Positions 26,595-35,180 of a stretch of DNA of 64,000 nt are shown here, in pieces. Every line of letters starts with the position of its first letter. Position 1 is the first letter of the stretch. The position numbers and the translations under genes are program-made. Origin of the DNA: Candidatus Gastranaerophilales bacterium (lineage in GTDB: Bacteria; Cyanobacteriota; Vampirovibrionia; Gastranaerophilales; Gastranaerophilaceae); assembly GCA_944325885.1 (NCBI GenBank), contig CALVBT010000002.1, positions 274,087-338,086 on the forward strand, given 5' to 3'. The notes beneath the pieces were generated by a model, which saw only the letters and a program-made list of their open reading frames with translations, was not told the DNA's origin and ran no database searches.

Positions 26595-26632
26595 GTAAAC
26601 AAAAGGGAACTCAAATATATTAAGTCCCCTTT
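26595..26632 (-). terminator. Terminator after pnp
   Basis: On the minus strand AAGGGGACT and AGTTCCCTT pair (one G-U) around an AT loop, followed by TTTTGTTT; starts about 13 bases after the pnp stop. Confidence 0.75.
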
Positions 26633-26645
26633 GGTAGTTTAAGAA

Positions 26646-28775
26646 TTATACAGATGCTTTTTCTTCTTCTGTAACGCCTTTTACAGTAAGATTTACTCTG
26701 CCTTTGTCATCAATTTTGATAACTTTTACAACGACTTCATCACCGATTTTCAGGTGAGGTTCTATACTTTCAATTCTTTCGTTGCAGACTTGAGAAATAT
26801 GAACCATTCCGTCTTTTCCAGGTGCGAGTTCTACAAAGGCACCGATAGGAATGATTCTTACTACTTTACCCTTTCTTACCATACCGACTTCAGGTTTGAA
26901 GGTAATTGCGTCAATCATTCTTATAGCAATGTCAGTGCCTTCTTTGTCGTTGCTTGTGATAGTTACTGTACCATCATCTTGAATATCGATTTCTGCACCT
27001 GAGCATTCAATAATGTGTCTGATATTTTTACCGCCAGGTCCGATAACAGCTCCGATATCTTCATTTGCAATTTTCATTGTATGAATTCTCGGTGCAAATG
27101 GTGACATTTCCTTAGCTGGTTCTGTGATTACTTCTCTCATTTTGCCCAAGATGTGTAATCTGCCTTCTTTAGCTTGGAGCAATGCTCTTCTCAAGGTTTC
27201 GTTAGAGATGCCTTTGGCTTTCATATCCATTTGAAGAGCTGTAATACCTTCATCATTACCTGTAACTTTGAAGTCCATATCGCCAAGGAAGTCTTCAATA
27301 CCTTGAATATCAGTGAGTACGATATCTTCATCAGGCTCTTTGATTAAGCCCATTGCAACACCGCCAATCATGCATTTTACAGGAACCCCTGCGTTCATCA
27401 ATGCCATTGATGTTGCACATGTTGAACCCATTGAAGTAGAACCGTTAGATTCAAGTACATCTGATGTTACTCTGATAGTGTAGCCAAATTCTTCCTGAGA
27501 AGGTAAAGCAGGTACGTTTGCTCTTTCAGCAAGGTGTCCGTGTCCGACTTCACGTCTTCCGGGGCCTCTTAAAGGTTTAACTTCGCCTACTGAAAAACCA
27601 GGGAAGATATATTTGTGCATAAATGTTTTTTTAGTTTCCGGATCAACTCCGTCGAGTTCTTGAGCCATTCCCGGGCCGGCAAGAGTTGCTACAGACATAA
27701 TTTGAGTCTGGCCTCTTGTAAATACGGCAGAACCGTGCGCTCTAGGAACAACGCCCACTTCGCACCAGATAGGACGAACTTCGTTGAATTTACGGCCGTC
27801 AGCTCTTACTCTTTCTTCTTTAATCATTTTTCTCATGATTTTCTTTTCAAGAGCTTTGAACTCTTCGGCAACAAAGTCGATACCTGTTTCTGCCATCATA
27901 ATTTTTGCTTCGTGGTCGTCGCCGTAAGAATCAAATTCGGCTTTAACCATTTTTTTAGCTTCTTCAAGTTTTGCTTTTCTGCCTTCTCTGTCAAAGTCGT
28001 GATATGCTTCTGTAACTTTGTCATAAGCAATATCATTAATGATTTTGGCAATTGCAGTTGTGTCATACGGATTTACGAATTCCGGTTTAACAATGCCGCA
28101 GTCGTTCATAAATTGAACCTGAAGCTCGCATTGTCTTGCAATTTCTTTTTGCGCAAATTCAACTGCATTCATAATATCGTCTTCTGTAACAAATTTTGCA
28201 CCGGCTTCAACCATGATTACAGAGTCATGAGTACCTGCAACAACTATATCAATATCAGATTTTGCCGCATCTGCATATGACGGATTTGCAATAAATTGTC
28301 CGTCGATACGGCCTACTCTGACAGCACCGATAGGTCCTTCAAAAGGAGCTTCTGTCAGCATAAGAGAAGCTGAAGCACCGAGCATAGCCAGTGTGTCAGG
28401 TTGATTTTCATGGTCAAGGCTGATTAACTGTGCAACGATTTGTACATCGTTTCTGTAACCTTTAGGGAATAAAGGTCTTATTGGTCTGTCTATTAATCTT
28501 GAAATCAAAATTGCTTTATCAGAAGCTTTACCCTCACTTCTGTTATAACCGCCGGGGATTCTGCCAACAGCGGACATTCTTTCTTCATAATCTATTAACA
28601 ACGGGAAAAAATCTATCCCGACTCTAGGTTCTGGGCTTACAACAGCATGAACCAACAACATTGTGTCGCCGCAACGGACAACTACCGAACCACTCGCTGA
28701 TTTGGCATACTTTCCTGTTTCGATAGAAACTACTTTGTTTCCTACAGGAATTTCAATTCTTTTAACATCTACCAT
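26646..28775 (-). CDS. pnp: Polyribonucleotide nucleotidyltransferase (PNPase)
   Basis: 709 residues, standard length. Two RNase PH-like domains (GDTMLLVHAVVSPEPRVGID, RPIRPLFPKGYRNDVQ; then RTRGQTQIMS-type region VFTRGQTQIMSVATL, DVLESNGSTSMGSTCATSMA), a KH domain (IGAVIGPGGKNIRHIIECSG) and an S1 domain (GKVVRIIPIGAFVELAPGKD, GMVHISQV) in the canonical order. Degrades RNA 3' to 5' phosphorolytically. ATG near 28775 with a purine-rich site. Preceded on the same strand by a glycosyltransferase gene, with an 85-base leader between, probably autoregulatory. Confidence 0.98.
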   Translation of the reverse strand: MVDVKRIEIPVGNKVVSIETGKYAKSASGSVVVRCGDTMLLVHAVVSPEPRVGIDFFPLLIDYEERMSAVGRIPGGYNRSEGKASDKAILISRLIDRPIRPLFPKGYRNDVQIVAQLISLDHENQPDTLAMLGASASLMLTEAPFEGPIGAVRVGRIDGQFIANPSYADAAKSDIDIVVAGTHDSVIMVEAGAKFVTEDDIMNAVEFAQKEIARQCELQVQFMNDCGIVKPEFVNPYDTTAIAKIINDIAYDKVTEAYHDFDREGRKAKLEEAKKMVKAEFDSYGDDHEAKIMMAETGIDFVAEEFKALEKKIMRKMIKEERVRADGRKFNEVRPIWCEVGVVPRAHGSAVFTRGQTQIMSVATLAGPGMAQELDGVDPETKKTFMHKYIFPGFSVGEVKPLRGPGRREVGHGHLAERANVPALPSQEEFGYTIRVTSDVLESNGSTSMGSTCATSMALMNAGVPVKCMIGGVAMGLIKEPDEDIVLTDIQGIEDFLGDMDFKVTGNDEGITALQMDMKAKGISNETLRRALLQAKEGRLHILGKMREVITEPAKEMSPFAPRIHTMKIANEDIGAVIGPGGKNIRHIIECSGAEIDIQDDGTVTITSNDKEGTDIAIRMIDAITFKPEVGMVRKGKVVRIIPIGAFVELAPGKDGMVHISQVCNERIESIEPHLKIGDEVVVKVIKIDDKGRVNLTVKGVTEEEKASV

Positions 28776-28860
28776 GTTTTTTTCCTTTTTCTTTTCTACT
28801 TCTGCACTTTTACTGTGTTCTTTTAAAGTATATATGAAACATGGCTTGCAAACAAATAAA

Positions 28861-29745
28861 TTAAGTTTCTATAACGTTTTTTCTGATTTTTCTTCTTTTT
28901 ATAAATTTTCTTATTATTTTACCGATGGACTGTTTCTGTCTTACTATTGTTACCGCTGCGTTTGCACCGCCAATCCACCATGCAAGACAACAAAAAGTCG
29001 ATTCATAAGGCAGTATCATTTCTTTACATTTAGACATAATAAACAAATCCGCAACAGCATCGGTCATGAGTTTGCAATCTTTGTGCGGAAGCGTAATGAT
29101 TCTGTCTTTATATCTGTCGACAAAGGGTTTTATTGTATCTGGATTTCTGTAAGAAACAAAAAATACTGTGTCTTTTGGATACTTGTCCATTGCTTTGAAA
29201 TATTTTTTTATTTCAATATTTCTGTTGTTTACCTTTAATTCTTTCCAGTTTGTGTCGTTTGTCATGTAAACAGCGACAGCGTTTTCTGGTAAAGTTACAT
29301 CTTCTATCCTCTTTGCTACTGCATCTGAAGGTTGAAGCCTTTTAAAATAAGGCCTGTATATATCTTTTATGTTTTCAGGAATTCTGTTGTACTCAAGGTC
29401 AATTCCGTAGCCGTGCGGCGGGTCAAGATATTCTTTTTGGAAAAATTGAGGCAATCCGTCGTTTTTGTCTATATACAATCTCCATCCTTCTGTAAAACAC
29501 AGAGGAGCCGGTAAATTTATGTTGCGTTCTTTTATTATTTCGTTGTTTTCTGTAACAGGATAGTCCCAGTCAAATTTAAACAGGTCAAAAAATTTCATTG
29601 TGACCCAGCCCTCTGCCGGCCAGTAGAGTGTAAAGTCTTGCGGTTTAAATATTCTAAGGCAGGAGAATAAAAACATTATTCTGTTGCCTATACCCATATC
29701 TTTTGCCAGTACAACTGCTTTTTTTGAGTTTTCTATATCTGCCAC
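28861..29745 (-). CDS. Putative fucosyltransferase-like glycosyltransferase (NodZ/GT11-type)
   Basis: 294 residues. The N-terminal VLAKDMGIGNRIMFLFSCLR resembles the G-x-GNR motif that opens NodZ and GT11 fucosyltransferases, and DLFIMSKCKEMILPYESTFC followed by CLAWWIGG resembles the 'DL.lMS.C...i...SsFs.waawl' donor-binding segment near their C terminus. Such enzymes move fucose from GDP-fucose to glycans. The central region shows no clear match. The C terminus is very basic (IRKFIKRRKIRK), perhaps membrane-attached. Isolated between rpmA and pnp rather than in a glycan cluster. Confidence 0.5.
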   Translation of the reverse strand: MADIENSKKAVVLAKDMGIGNRIMFLFSCLRIFKPQDFTLYWPAEGWVTMKFFDLFKFDWDYPVTENNEIIKERNINLPAPLCFTEGWRLYIDKNDGLPQFFQKEYLDPPHGYGIDLEYNRIPENIKDIYRPYFKRLQPSDAVAKRIEDVTLPENAVAVYMTNDTNWKELKVNNRNIEIKKYFKAMDKYPKDTVFFVSYRNPDTIKPFVDRYKDRIITLPHKDCKLMTDAVADLFIMSKCKEMILPYESTFCCLAWWIGGANAAVTIVRQKQSIGKIIRKFIKRRKIRKNVIET

Positions 29746-29778
29746 AATCTATCCTTTTTTTCTCCATATTGTATACAA

Positions 29779-29807
29779 AAAAGCGGACTGTGACCAGCCC
29801 GCTTTTT
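29779..29807. terminator. Terminator after rplU-rpmA
   Basis: AAGCGG and CCGCTT-type arms (on the minus strand GCGGGCTG, loop GTCA, CAGTCCGC with one G-U) flanked by A and T runs, 17 bases after the rpmA stop. Confidence 0.8.
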
Positions 29808-29823
29808 CTTTGAAAAAAAATAA

Positions 29824-30078
29824 TTAAACAGCGTATACGCTAACTTGTTTTCTATCTCTTCTGTAAGATTCGAATTGAACTTTTCCGTCAATAAGTGCAA
29901 ATAATGTGTCATCTTTACCAATGCCAACATTGTTACCCGGATGGAATTTAGTTCCTCTTTGACGAACAATAATATTGCCGGCAAGAACTTGTTCACCACC
30001 GAATTTTTTTACACCTAATCGCTTACTTTCGCTGTCACGACCGTTTTTTGATGAGCCTACGCCCTTCTTATGTGCCAT
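29824..30078 (-). CDS. rpmA: 50S ribosomal protein L27
   Basis: 84 residues: [20 protein letters not shown] then [40 protein letters not shown]. The flexible N terminus reaches the peptidyl transferase centre. It starts directly AHKKG and lacks the cleavable N-terminal extension found in Firmicutes. Downstream of rplU, 51 bases apart, as usual. Confidence 0.98.
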   Translation of the reverse strand: MAHKKGVGSSKNGRDSESKRLGVKKFGGEQVLAGNIIVRQRGTKFHPGNNVGIGKDDTLFALIDGKVQFESYRRDRKQVSVYAV

Positions 30079-30129
30079 TTTTATATCTCCTTGTTAATTA
30101 AAATAATCTCTTTTCCGGTTATTTTAAGC

Positions 30130-30489
30130 TTATGCTTCTTCTGCCGGAGCTTCTGCAGAAGCTTTAGATTTTGCAGCTGTAGTTCTTATTTTTGTAACCA
30201 TTACTCTTGTGAAGAATTGTCTGTGACCTTGTTTTCTTCTGTAGCCTTTTTTAGCTCTTTGTTTGAAAACAATAACTTTTTTGTCTTTGTCATGTTTTAC
30301 GATTTTGCCTTCAACAGAAGCTTTGTCTACATAAGGTGCGCCAACTTTAGATTTTGCACCGTTAACGAGCATAACAACTTTGTCAAAAACAACTTTGTCA
30401 TTTTCTTCACCATCGATAAGCTCGATGTCTACGTAGCGGCCTTCTTCCAATTTGTACTGTTTTCCGCCTGTTTCAACTATTGCGTACAT
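30130..30489 (-). CDS. rplU: 50S ribosomal protein L21
   Basis: 119 residues. [40 protein letters not shown] and [20 protein letters not shown] are the conserved L21 blocks; a short Ala/Glu/Lys-rich tail ([14 protein letters not shown]) extends the C terminus beyond the usual end. Binds 23S rRNA near domain I. First gene of the rplU-rpmA operon, with a hairpin-containing leader upstream. Confidence 0.98.
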   Translation of the reverse strand: MYAIVETGGKQYKLEEGRYVDIELIDGEENDKVVFDKVVMLVNGAKSKVGAPYVDKASVEGKIVKHDKDKKVIVFKQRAKKGYRRKQGHRQFFTRVMVTKIRTTAAKSKASAEAPAEEA

Positions 30490-30512
30490 TTCTTATTCCT
30501 TTCATTTGAGGG

Positions 30513-30545
30513 GTCGCAGCCGATTTTATGGCATTTTGTGGCGAC
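30513..30545 (-). promoter_or_regulatory. Hairpin in the rplU leader, possible L21 leader
   Basis: GTCGC and GCGAC (30513-30517, 30541-30545) pair across a loop about 25 bases upstream of the rplU start. L21 operons often have autoregulatory leaders; the identity of this one is inferred only from position. Confidence 0.3.
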
Positions 30546-30624
30546 TTTCCTATCTAACATTCGTATAAATCAGTGTAACAAGCACATATCCCTCTGTCAA
30601 CACTGGATGTAAAGGTTTTGTCAC

Positions 30625-30661
30625 AAATAAAAATAAACCCGTCTGTTTCTCTCAGGCGGGT
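30625..30661 (-). terminator. Terminator of the TPR protein gene
   Basis: ACCCGTCTG (30637-30645) and CAGGCGGGT (30653-30661) pair over nine positions with one G-U; on the minus strand the stem is followed by TTTATTTTTATTT. Between it and the gene lies a further inverted repeat, GGGTAAT/ATTACCC, around 30681-30711. Confidence 0.7.
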
Positions 30662-30747
30662 AAATAGCTGGATCGTGTCTGGGTAATTAAATGTTAATAT
30701 TATATTACCCGTTGAAATTTTTCCGTATATTACCCGACTGTCTATTT

Positions 30748-31818
30748 TTATTTAGACATCAATTTATTATACATTTCAAGAGCTTCTTTTGCTTTTTCTG
30801 TTTTTTTGAGCATTTTATTGGCATAAGCAAGATTGTAATAAAAAGCAGGTTCATCAGGGTTTGATTTTATAGCAAGCCCGAATTCATATCTCGCATTGTA
30901 CCAGCTTCCGTTTTTCAGGTAGCAGCAGCCCTTGTTGTAATAAGCATAGGCATAATCTTTTTTTATTCTCAAAACTTTTCTGTACTCTGCAAGAGCCATA
31001 TTGATTTTGTTGTCTGCAAAGTAGATATTGCCGAGATTGTAGTGTGCTTTGTAGTTTTTGTCGTCTGCCTGTATGGCTTTTTTTAGATAAAAGACGGCAT
31101 CTATGTCTTTTCCGTTGTCCTGAGCTATATTAGCAAGAAATAACCAGTCATCGGATATTTTTTCAGCATCAGGTATCTGGTTGAACAGCTTTTTGCTCTC
31201 TTCAAGTTTATTTGAATTGTACAAAAATTTTGCCTGTTCTCTCATATCGTTTATTGCGGCAATTTTGTCAGGAGTCTTTTTTGTCTCTGCTGTCTGTTGT
31301 GTTTGCTGCTTTGTTTCCGTGAAAATAGGCTTTGGCTGTGATACAGGAGCTGTTTTTACTTCTTTAGTGTCTTGTTTTAACGTTGTTTCTTTTTCTTTTG
31401 AAATTGTTTGTTGGTCTTTCTTCGCAGTTCCGTTTTGGTTTGCTGTTTTGGTTTGAACCGGTGAGCTTTTAGGCTTTAGTTCTGTTTTCGGAGTTTCTTT
31501 TTTTACGGGTTGTTGTTCCGGTTTATTTGCTTTTTGCTCAACCTTTTTTTCCACCTTTTGCTCTATCTTTTGATTCGGTGCGGCTGTTTGTTTTGTTTCT
31601 GTTGTATTTTTCTTTATATTTGCAGCAGGTTCCTGTATTTTTTCTTCTTCTTTTGGTTTAAAACTTTCAAATTTTTTTAATATATTTTTAGTAAAGTTAT
31701 GTTCTTGTTTTTTTGCAGGCTGCTGCGGAACAGGCACCGGTACAGGCTGTGCAGCGGCTGTGTTGCTTACAAAACTCAAAACTGAAAGTATCAATAATGT
31801 ATTCAGGTGCTTTTTCAT
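30748..31818 (-). CDS. Secreted TPR protein with long low-complexity linker
   Basis: 356 residues from ATG 31818, chosen because MKKHLNTLLILSVLSFVSNT then AAAQP is a Sec signal peptide; a longer TTG start at 31836 only adds six residues. Residues about 25-190 are Lys/Gln/Pro/Thr-rich and disordered (KKVEQKANKPEQQPVKKETP). From about 190 onwards there are four TPR units, e.g. DDWLFLANIAQDNGKDIDAV, YKAHYNLGNIYFADNKINMA, YAYYNKGCCYLKNGSWYNAR. Probably a periplasmic or surface scaffold. Not in an operon; own terminator downstream. Confidence 0.75.
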   Translation of the reverse strand: MKKHLNTLLILSVLSFVSNTAAAQPVPVPVPQQPAKKQEHNFTKNILKKFESFKPKEEEKIQEPAANIKKNTTETKQTAAPNQKIEQKVEKKVEQKANKPEQQPVKKETPKTELKPKSSPVQTKTANQNGTAKKDQQTISKEKETTLKQDTKEVKTAPVSQPKPIFTETKQQTQQTAETKKTPDKIAAINDMREQAKFLYNSNKLEESKKLFNQIPDAEKISDDWLFLANIAQDNGKDIDAVFYLKKAIQADDKNYKAHYNLGNIYFADNKINMALAEYRKVLRIKKDYAYAYYNKGCCYLKNGSWYNARYEFGLAIKSNPDEPAFYYNLAYANKMLKKTEKAKEALEMYNKLMSK

Positions 31819-31977
31819 AGCAAGATTATAATTCAACGTATTTAAATTAACAAATATGCTTTTTTACGCAGTATTTTTTTGTAAATAAATATTACAATTT
31901 TCCTTTGACTTTGATTTTATTTTTCTTAAATTGTTTTTATAAATATATACGGTTTTAGTAACATAAGAAGAGTTTTT

Positions 31978-32151
31978 ATGAAAAGAAACAACAATGACGA
32001 TTTAGTAATTTTAGTTGAATCAAATTTAACACTGTTTGATTTGAAACTCAAAGCTGCACAGATAAAAAACGGCTATCTGATTAAAAACACGCTGAACAGG
32101 CTTGTTAACTTTGTAGACGGGAGTAACGGTTTAAGATTTAGCAATCCATAG
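31978..32151 (+). CDS. Small hypothetical protein, 57 residues
   Basis: ATG 31978 preceded by AGAAGAG; 57 codons to TAG. Product begins MKRNNNDDLVILVESNLTLF and continues with a helical basic stretch (DLKLKAAQIKNGYLIKNTLN). No family recognised. Its last 21 bases overlap the end of the convergent hisH gene. Promoter-like AT-rich sequence lies upstream. Coding status uncertain, but ribosome site and codon use look normal for this genome. Confidence 0.45.
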   Translation: MKRNNNDDLVILVESNLTLFDLKLKAAQIKNGYLIKNTLNRLVNFVDGSNGLRFSNP

Positions 32152-32727
32152 TTTGAAGAAATTCAAACCGGCTGTAGAACTTTTTTCAGGATGAAACTGC
32201 ACTGCAGTCAGATTCTGCTTTTGGATTGAGGCACAAAAGTCTATATTGTAATTTGCAGTAGACGCAATAATATCAGCGTCTTTTGGCACTACATAAAACG
32301 AATTTACAAAATAATAAAAAGTGTCATCTAAAAAGTCATTATTTTTTGTTGTTTTTATTTTATTCCAGCCTATTTGAGGGACTTTGCCTTCTGTAAATTT
32401 TTTCACTTCGCCGTTTAGAATCCCAAGACCTTCAATCTCGGGAGCTTCTTCGCTTTTTTCAAAAAGTATTTGCAGACCCAGGCATATTCCAAGAAAGGGC
32501 TTCCCGTTTTGTATGGCTGTTTTTATCGGTTCAATTAGATTTTTTTTATCAAGATTTTCTATTGCCTGTTTAAAGTGGCCCTGCCCGGGAAAGATTATTT
32601 TGTCAGCATTTTTTATATCTTCTGCTTTAGACGAAATCAAAAAGTCTTCATCAAGGTATTTGAGCATATTTGCAATGCTTTTTAAATTCCCTGCATCGTA
32701 GTCTACTATTACTGTTTTTTTGCCCAT
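32131..32727 (-). CDS. hisH: Imidazole glycerol phosphate synthase glutaminase subunit
   Basis: 198 residues, class I glutamine amidotransferase. VIVDYDAGNLKSIANML at the start, the nucleophile in PFLGICLGLQILFE, and the His-Glu pair in AVQFHPEKSSTAGLNFFK. Supplies ammonia to HisF for histidine and AICAR formation. No hisF or other his gene is adjacent. Last gene of a minus-strand run; start is two bases after the aminotransferase stop. Confidence 0.95.
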   Translation of the reverse strand: MGKKTVIVDYDAGNLKSIANMLKYLDEDFLISSKAEDIKNADKIIFPGQGHFKQAIENLDKKNLIEPIKTAIQNGKPFLGICLGLQILFEKSEEAPEIEGLGILNGEVKKFTEGKVPQIGWNKIKTTKNNDFLDDTFYYFVNSFYVVPKDADIIASTANYNIDFCASIQKQNLTAVQFHPEKSSTAGLNFFKLWIAKS

Positions 32728-32729
32728 AA

Positions 32730-33971
32730 TTAAAAGTGAAAACCGTCCTTTTTCATTCTGTCTATGACTTCTTGCAGATGTTCATCGGTAGATACGGCAG
32801 AGAGCCTAAAGTAGCCTTCTCCGTTATTTCCGAATGCACTGCCTGGAACAACGACTATACCTGATGTTTTTAACAAATCCTGTGTAAATTCCTGCGATGT
32901 TTTGTATCTTGGCGGGATTGGCAGCCAGATATAAAAAGTTGCATCAGGAATGTCCTCATCTTTTATCTCCCAGCCGAGTTCTCTAAAACCTTTAACCACA
33001 ATATTTTGTTTGTTTTTAAAGTTTAAGTTTGCCTGTTTTATGTAATCATCGCCCTCTTTTGAGTTGATTATTTCTGCAGCACATTTTTGAAGTGCCTTAA
33101 ACAGCCCTGTGTCAATTGTTGATTTTAATCTGCCGAAAGCATTGATTGCATCGGCATTTCCGCATACCCAGCCAAGACGGAAGCCCGTCATTGAATAGGG
33201 CTTAGAAAAACTGTAAAATTCTACGGCAATGTCCTTTGCTCCTTCGATTTCCAGCACGCTGTGCGGACGTTTGTTTTCTTCAAAATATATGTCACAGTAT
33301 GCAGCATCGCTGATAAGCCAGATTTGTTTTTCTTTGCAAAAATCAACAATGTGTTTTAAGTATTCAAGACTGCAAGTTGCACCGAGCGGGTTAGACGGAT
33401 AATTTATTATCATTGCTTTTACTTTATTTGTATTTATACCGTCATTTTGCAGCTGCTGCCAGACTTTGTTCATATCCGGCATATATTTGTTTTCTTTGTT
33501 TAACGGTATGCCGCAGCTTTTACCGCCGTTTGTTTTAATTATCTGTGTATATGAAGCATATCCCGGATCCGGAACAAGTATTATATCTTTTTCGCTATCT
33601 GTTGTTGTCGGGTTTATTAAAGCTCTGATAAAGTTTGCCAGCCCCTCTTTTGAACCAATGAGAGAAAATATTTCTGTTTTTGTATCAAGTTCTACCCCAA
33701 AGCGGTTTTTCATTCTTTTTGCAATAGCTTCTAAGTAAAAATTTTCTCCTTTTGGAGTTGAATATGTATGAATTTGAGGTATTTTTAACGCTTCAATAAG
33801 TTTTTGATAAACAAGTTCAGGCGGCGGAGCTACAGGTGCGCCCATAGCCAGTGCGATAGGACTGCGGCCTTTTGCTTCCAGCTCTGGTGTCAGTCTGGCT
33901 GTTTCTTGTTTTATCTGGAACATTATATATGTTTCAATGGATTTTACATATTCGTTAAAAAGTTCTTTCAT
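32730..33971 (-). CDS. Class I/II PLP aminotransferase (LL-DAP aminotransferase-like)
   Basis: 413 residues from ATG 33971, just downstream of the folE2 stop and preceded by GGAG. Fold-type I aminotransferase: SPIALAMGAPVAPPPELVYQ, LIGSKEGLANFIRALINP, LVPDPGYASYTQII, IINYPSNPLGATCS, ISDAAYCDIYF and the PLP-lysine motif FYSFSKPYSMTGFRLGW. The pattern is close to LL-diaminopimelate aminotransferases and aspartate aminotransferases; with lysC elsewhere in the window a lysine/peptidoglycan role is possible but substrate is not fixed by sequence. Adjacent to hisH, so a histidinol-phosphate role should be considered too. Confidence 0.75.
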   Translation of the reverse strand: MKELFNEYVKSIETYIMFQIKQETARLTPELEAKGRSPIALAMGAPVAPPPELVYQKLIEALKIPQIHTYSTPKGENFYLEAIAKRMKNRFGVELDTKTEIFSLIGSKEGLANFIRALINPTTTDSEKDIILVPDPGYASYTQIIKTNGGKSCGIPLNKENKYMPDMNKVWQQLQNDGINTNKVKAMIINYPSNPLGATCSLEYLKHIVDFCKEKQIWLISDAAYCDIYFEENKRPHSVLEIEGAKDIAVEFYSFSKPYSMTGFRLGWVCGNADAINAFGRLKSTIDTGLFKALQKCAAEIINSKEGDDYIKQANLNFKNKQNIVVKGFRELGWEIKDEDIPDATFYIWLPIPPRYKTSQEFTQDLLKTSGIVVVPGSAFGNNGEGYFRLSAVSTDEHLQEVIDRMKKDGFHF

Positions 33972-33972
33972 T

Positions 33973-34782
33973 TTATTTTTTTGACTCCAATTGGTATGCC
34001 CAGGCACTATGGTTGTGAATGCTTTCAAGTGATTCCACTTCGGCTTCAAAGTAGTTTATTCTTTTGTCTTCTCTAAACATTAAGACAACATCTCTTAACA
34101 CGTCTTCTACAAATTTCGGGTTGTCATAGGCGTGTTCAGTCACGTATTTTTCGTCTTCTCTTTTTAACAAAGGATAAACTTCGCATGATGCTTTCTTTTC
34201 AATCTGTGAAATCAAGTCTTCGAGCCATATATGCTCGTTTTCGTCATAACTTATTAAGACTTTTATAAGCGCACGCTGGTTGTGAGCAGAGTAGTCCGAG
34301 ATTTCTTTTGAACACGGACACAGAGTAGTCACAGGCACTTTTGCCCCGAGGAAAAATTTGTAATTGTTTTCGTCCAGCTTTCCTTCAAAACTGCAATCAT
34401 AAGCCATTAGTGATTTTTGCAGTGAAACAGGTGCTGTTTTTTCTATAAAGTATTTAAAATTGAATTTAACCTGTGCGCTGTGTGCGCCGAGTTTTTGCTG
34501 TATAGCTTCCAAACACCCTTTTATGTCAACGCCGAGAAGCTCTTTTTCTCTCCATTCGTTCAATATTTCCATAAAACGTGACATGTGTGTGCCTTTGAAG
34601 TTTGAATCAAGAGAAGCACAAATCTGTGCAGTTGCATAAACTACCTGATTTTCCTGTCCTTTTCTTTGAATAATCAACGGCACATCTACATTTTTTATGC
34701 CGACTTTTTGGATATCAATACCCCTCTCATCCAAAAGGTTTTGTACATCTCTGAGAGGCACGTCTTTTATATGGCTTTTCAT
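33973..34782 (-). CDS. folE2: GTP cyclohydrolase FolE2
   Basis: 269 residues. Matches the FolE2 (GTP cyclohydrolase IB) family: KVGIKNVDVPLIIQRKGQEN, SLDSNFKGTHMSRFMEIL, PVTTLCPCSKEISDYSAHNQ (the metal-binding cysteine), and a C-terminal FEAEVESLESIHNHSAWAYQ. Zinc-independent enzyme that opens folate/queuosine synthesis. Sits inside a minus-strand run between the RWYD repeat gene and the aminotransferase. Confidence 0.93.
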   Translation of the reverse strand: MKSHIKDVPLRDVQNLLDERGIDIQKVGIKNVDVPLIIQRKGQENQVVYATAQICASLDSNFKGTHMSRFMEILNEWREKELLGVDIKGCLEAIQQKLGAHSAQVKFNFKYFIEKTAPVSLQKSLMAYDCSFEGKLDENNYKFFLGAKVPVTTLCPCSKEISDYSAHNQRALIKVLISYDENEHIWLEDLISQIEKKASCEVYPLLKREDEKYVTEHAYDNPKFVEDVLRDVVLMFREDKRINYFEAEVESLESIHNHSAWAYQLESKK

Positions 34783-34800
34783 ATTGTTCCTTAAGTAAAA

Positions 34801-35133
34801 TTATCTGGGGTCGTCCAGATTTTCTGTTGATTTTTGTTCTAATGCCAGTAATAGTTTCAACGCTGCTATTCTTTGCATTTTAGGCGGTGCAAGTCTAAGC
34901 ATTTCAATTGCTTTCATCATAACAGGGTCATTGTCGTACCAGCGATTTCCTTTGCCTTGATATTTTGCAATTGTTTCGTACAGGTGTTCTATTACATCTG
35001 CTGCAACCTGTTCTTGAAGCTTTAGAATATAATCAGCTGCCTCAGCCTTAGTTTCGTCTGTTTGGAGTCTTAAAAGTTCAAGAGCCTCTTTCAAAACAGG
35101 GTCTTTGTCATACCAGCGTCTTCCTTCTGTCAT
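34801..35133 (-). CDS. Small protein with duplicated RWYDxDP motif
   Basis: 110 residues, not recognised. It is two copies of one unit: RRWYDKDPVLKEALELLRLQ (about 5-24) and NRWYDNDPVMMKAIEMLRLA (about 63-82), each followed by a helical stretch (AADYILKLQEQVAADVIEHL; QRIAALKLLLALEQ). Cytosolic, all-helical. Lies between hydF and folE2 with small gaps, so co-transcribed; the neighbours give no clear functional hint. Confidence 0.7.
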   Translation of the reverse strand: MTEGRRWYDKDPVLKEALELLRLQTDETKAEAADYILKLQEQVAADVIEHLYETIAKYQGKGNRWYDNDPVMMKAIEMLRLAPPKMQRIAALKLLLALEQKSTENLDDPR

Positions 35134-35180
35134 TGTTAAAATCCTCGTTAATTTCTTTTAGTTTAATTATTATAGTAGTT

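Noticed and set aside
27615..28280. Long open frame opposite pnp
   Set aside because: Antisense shadow of a certain gene, Phe/Cys/Asn-rich composition, no ribosome site.
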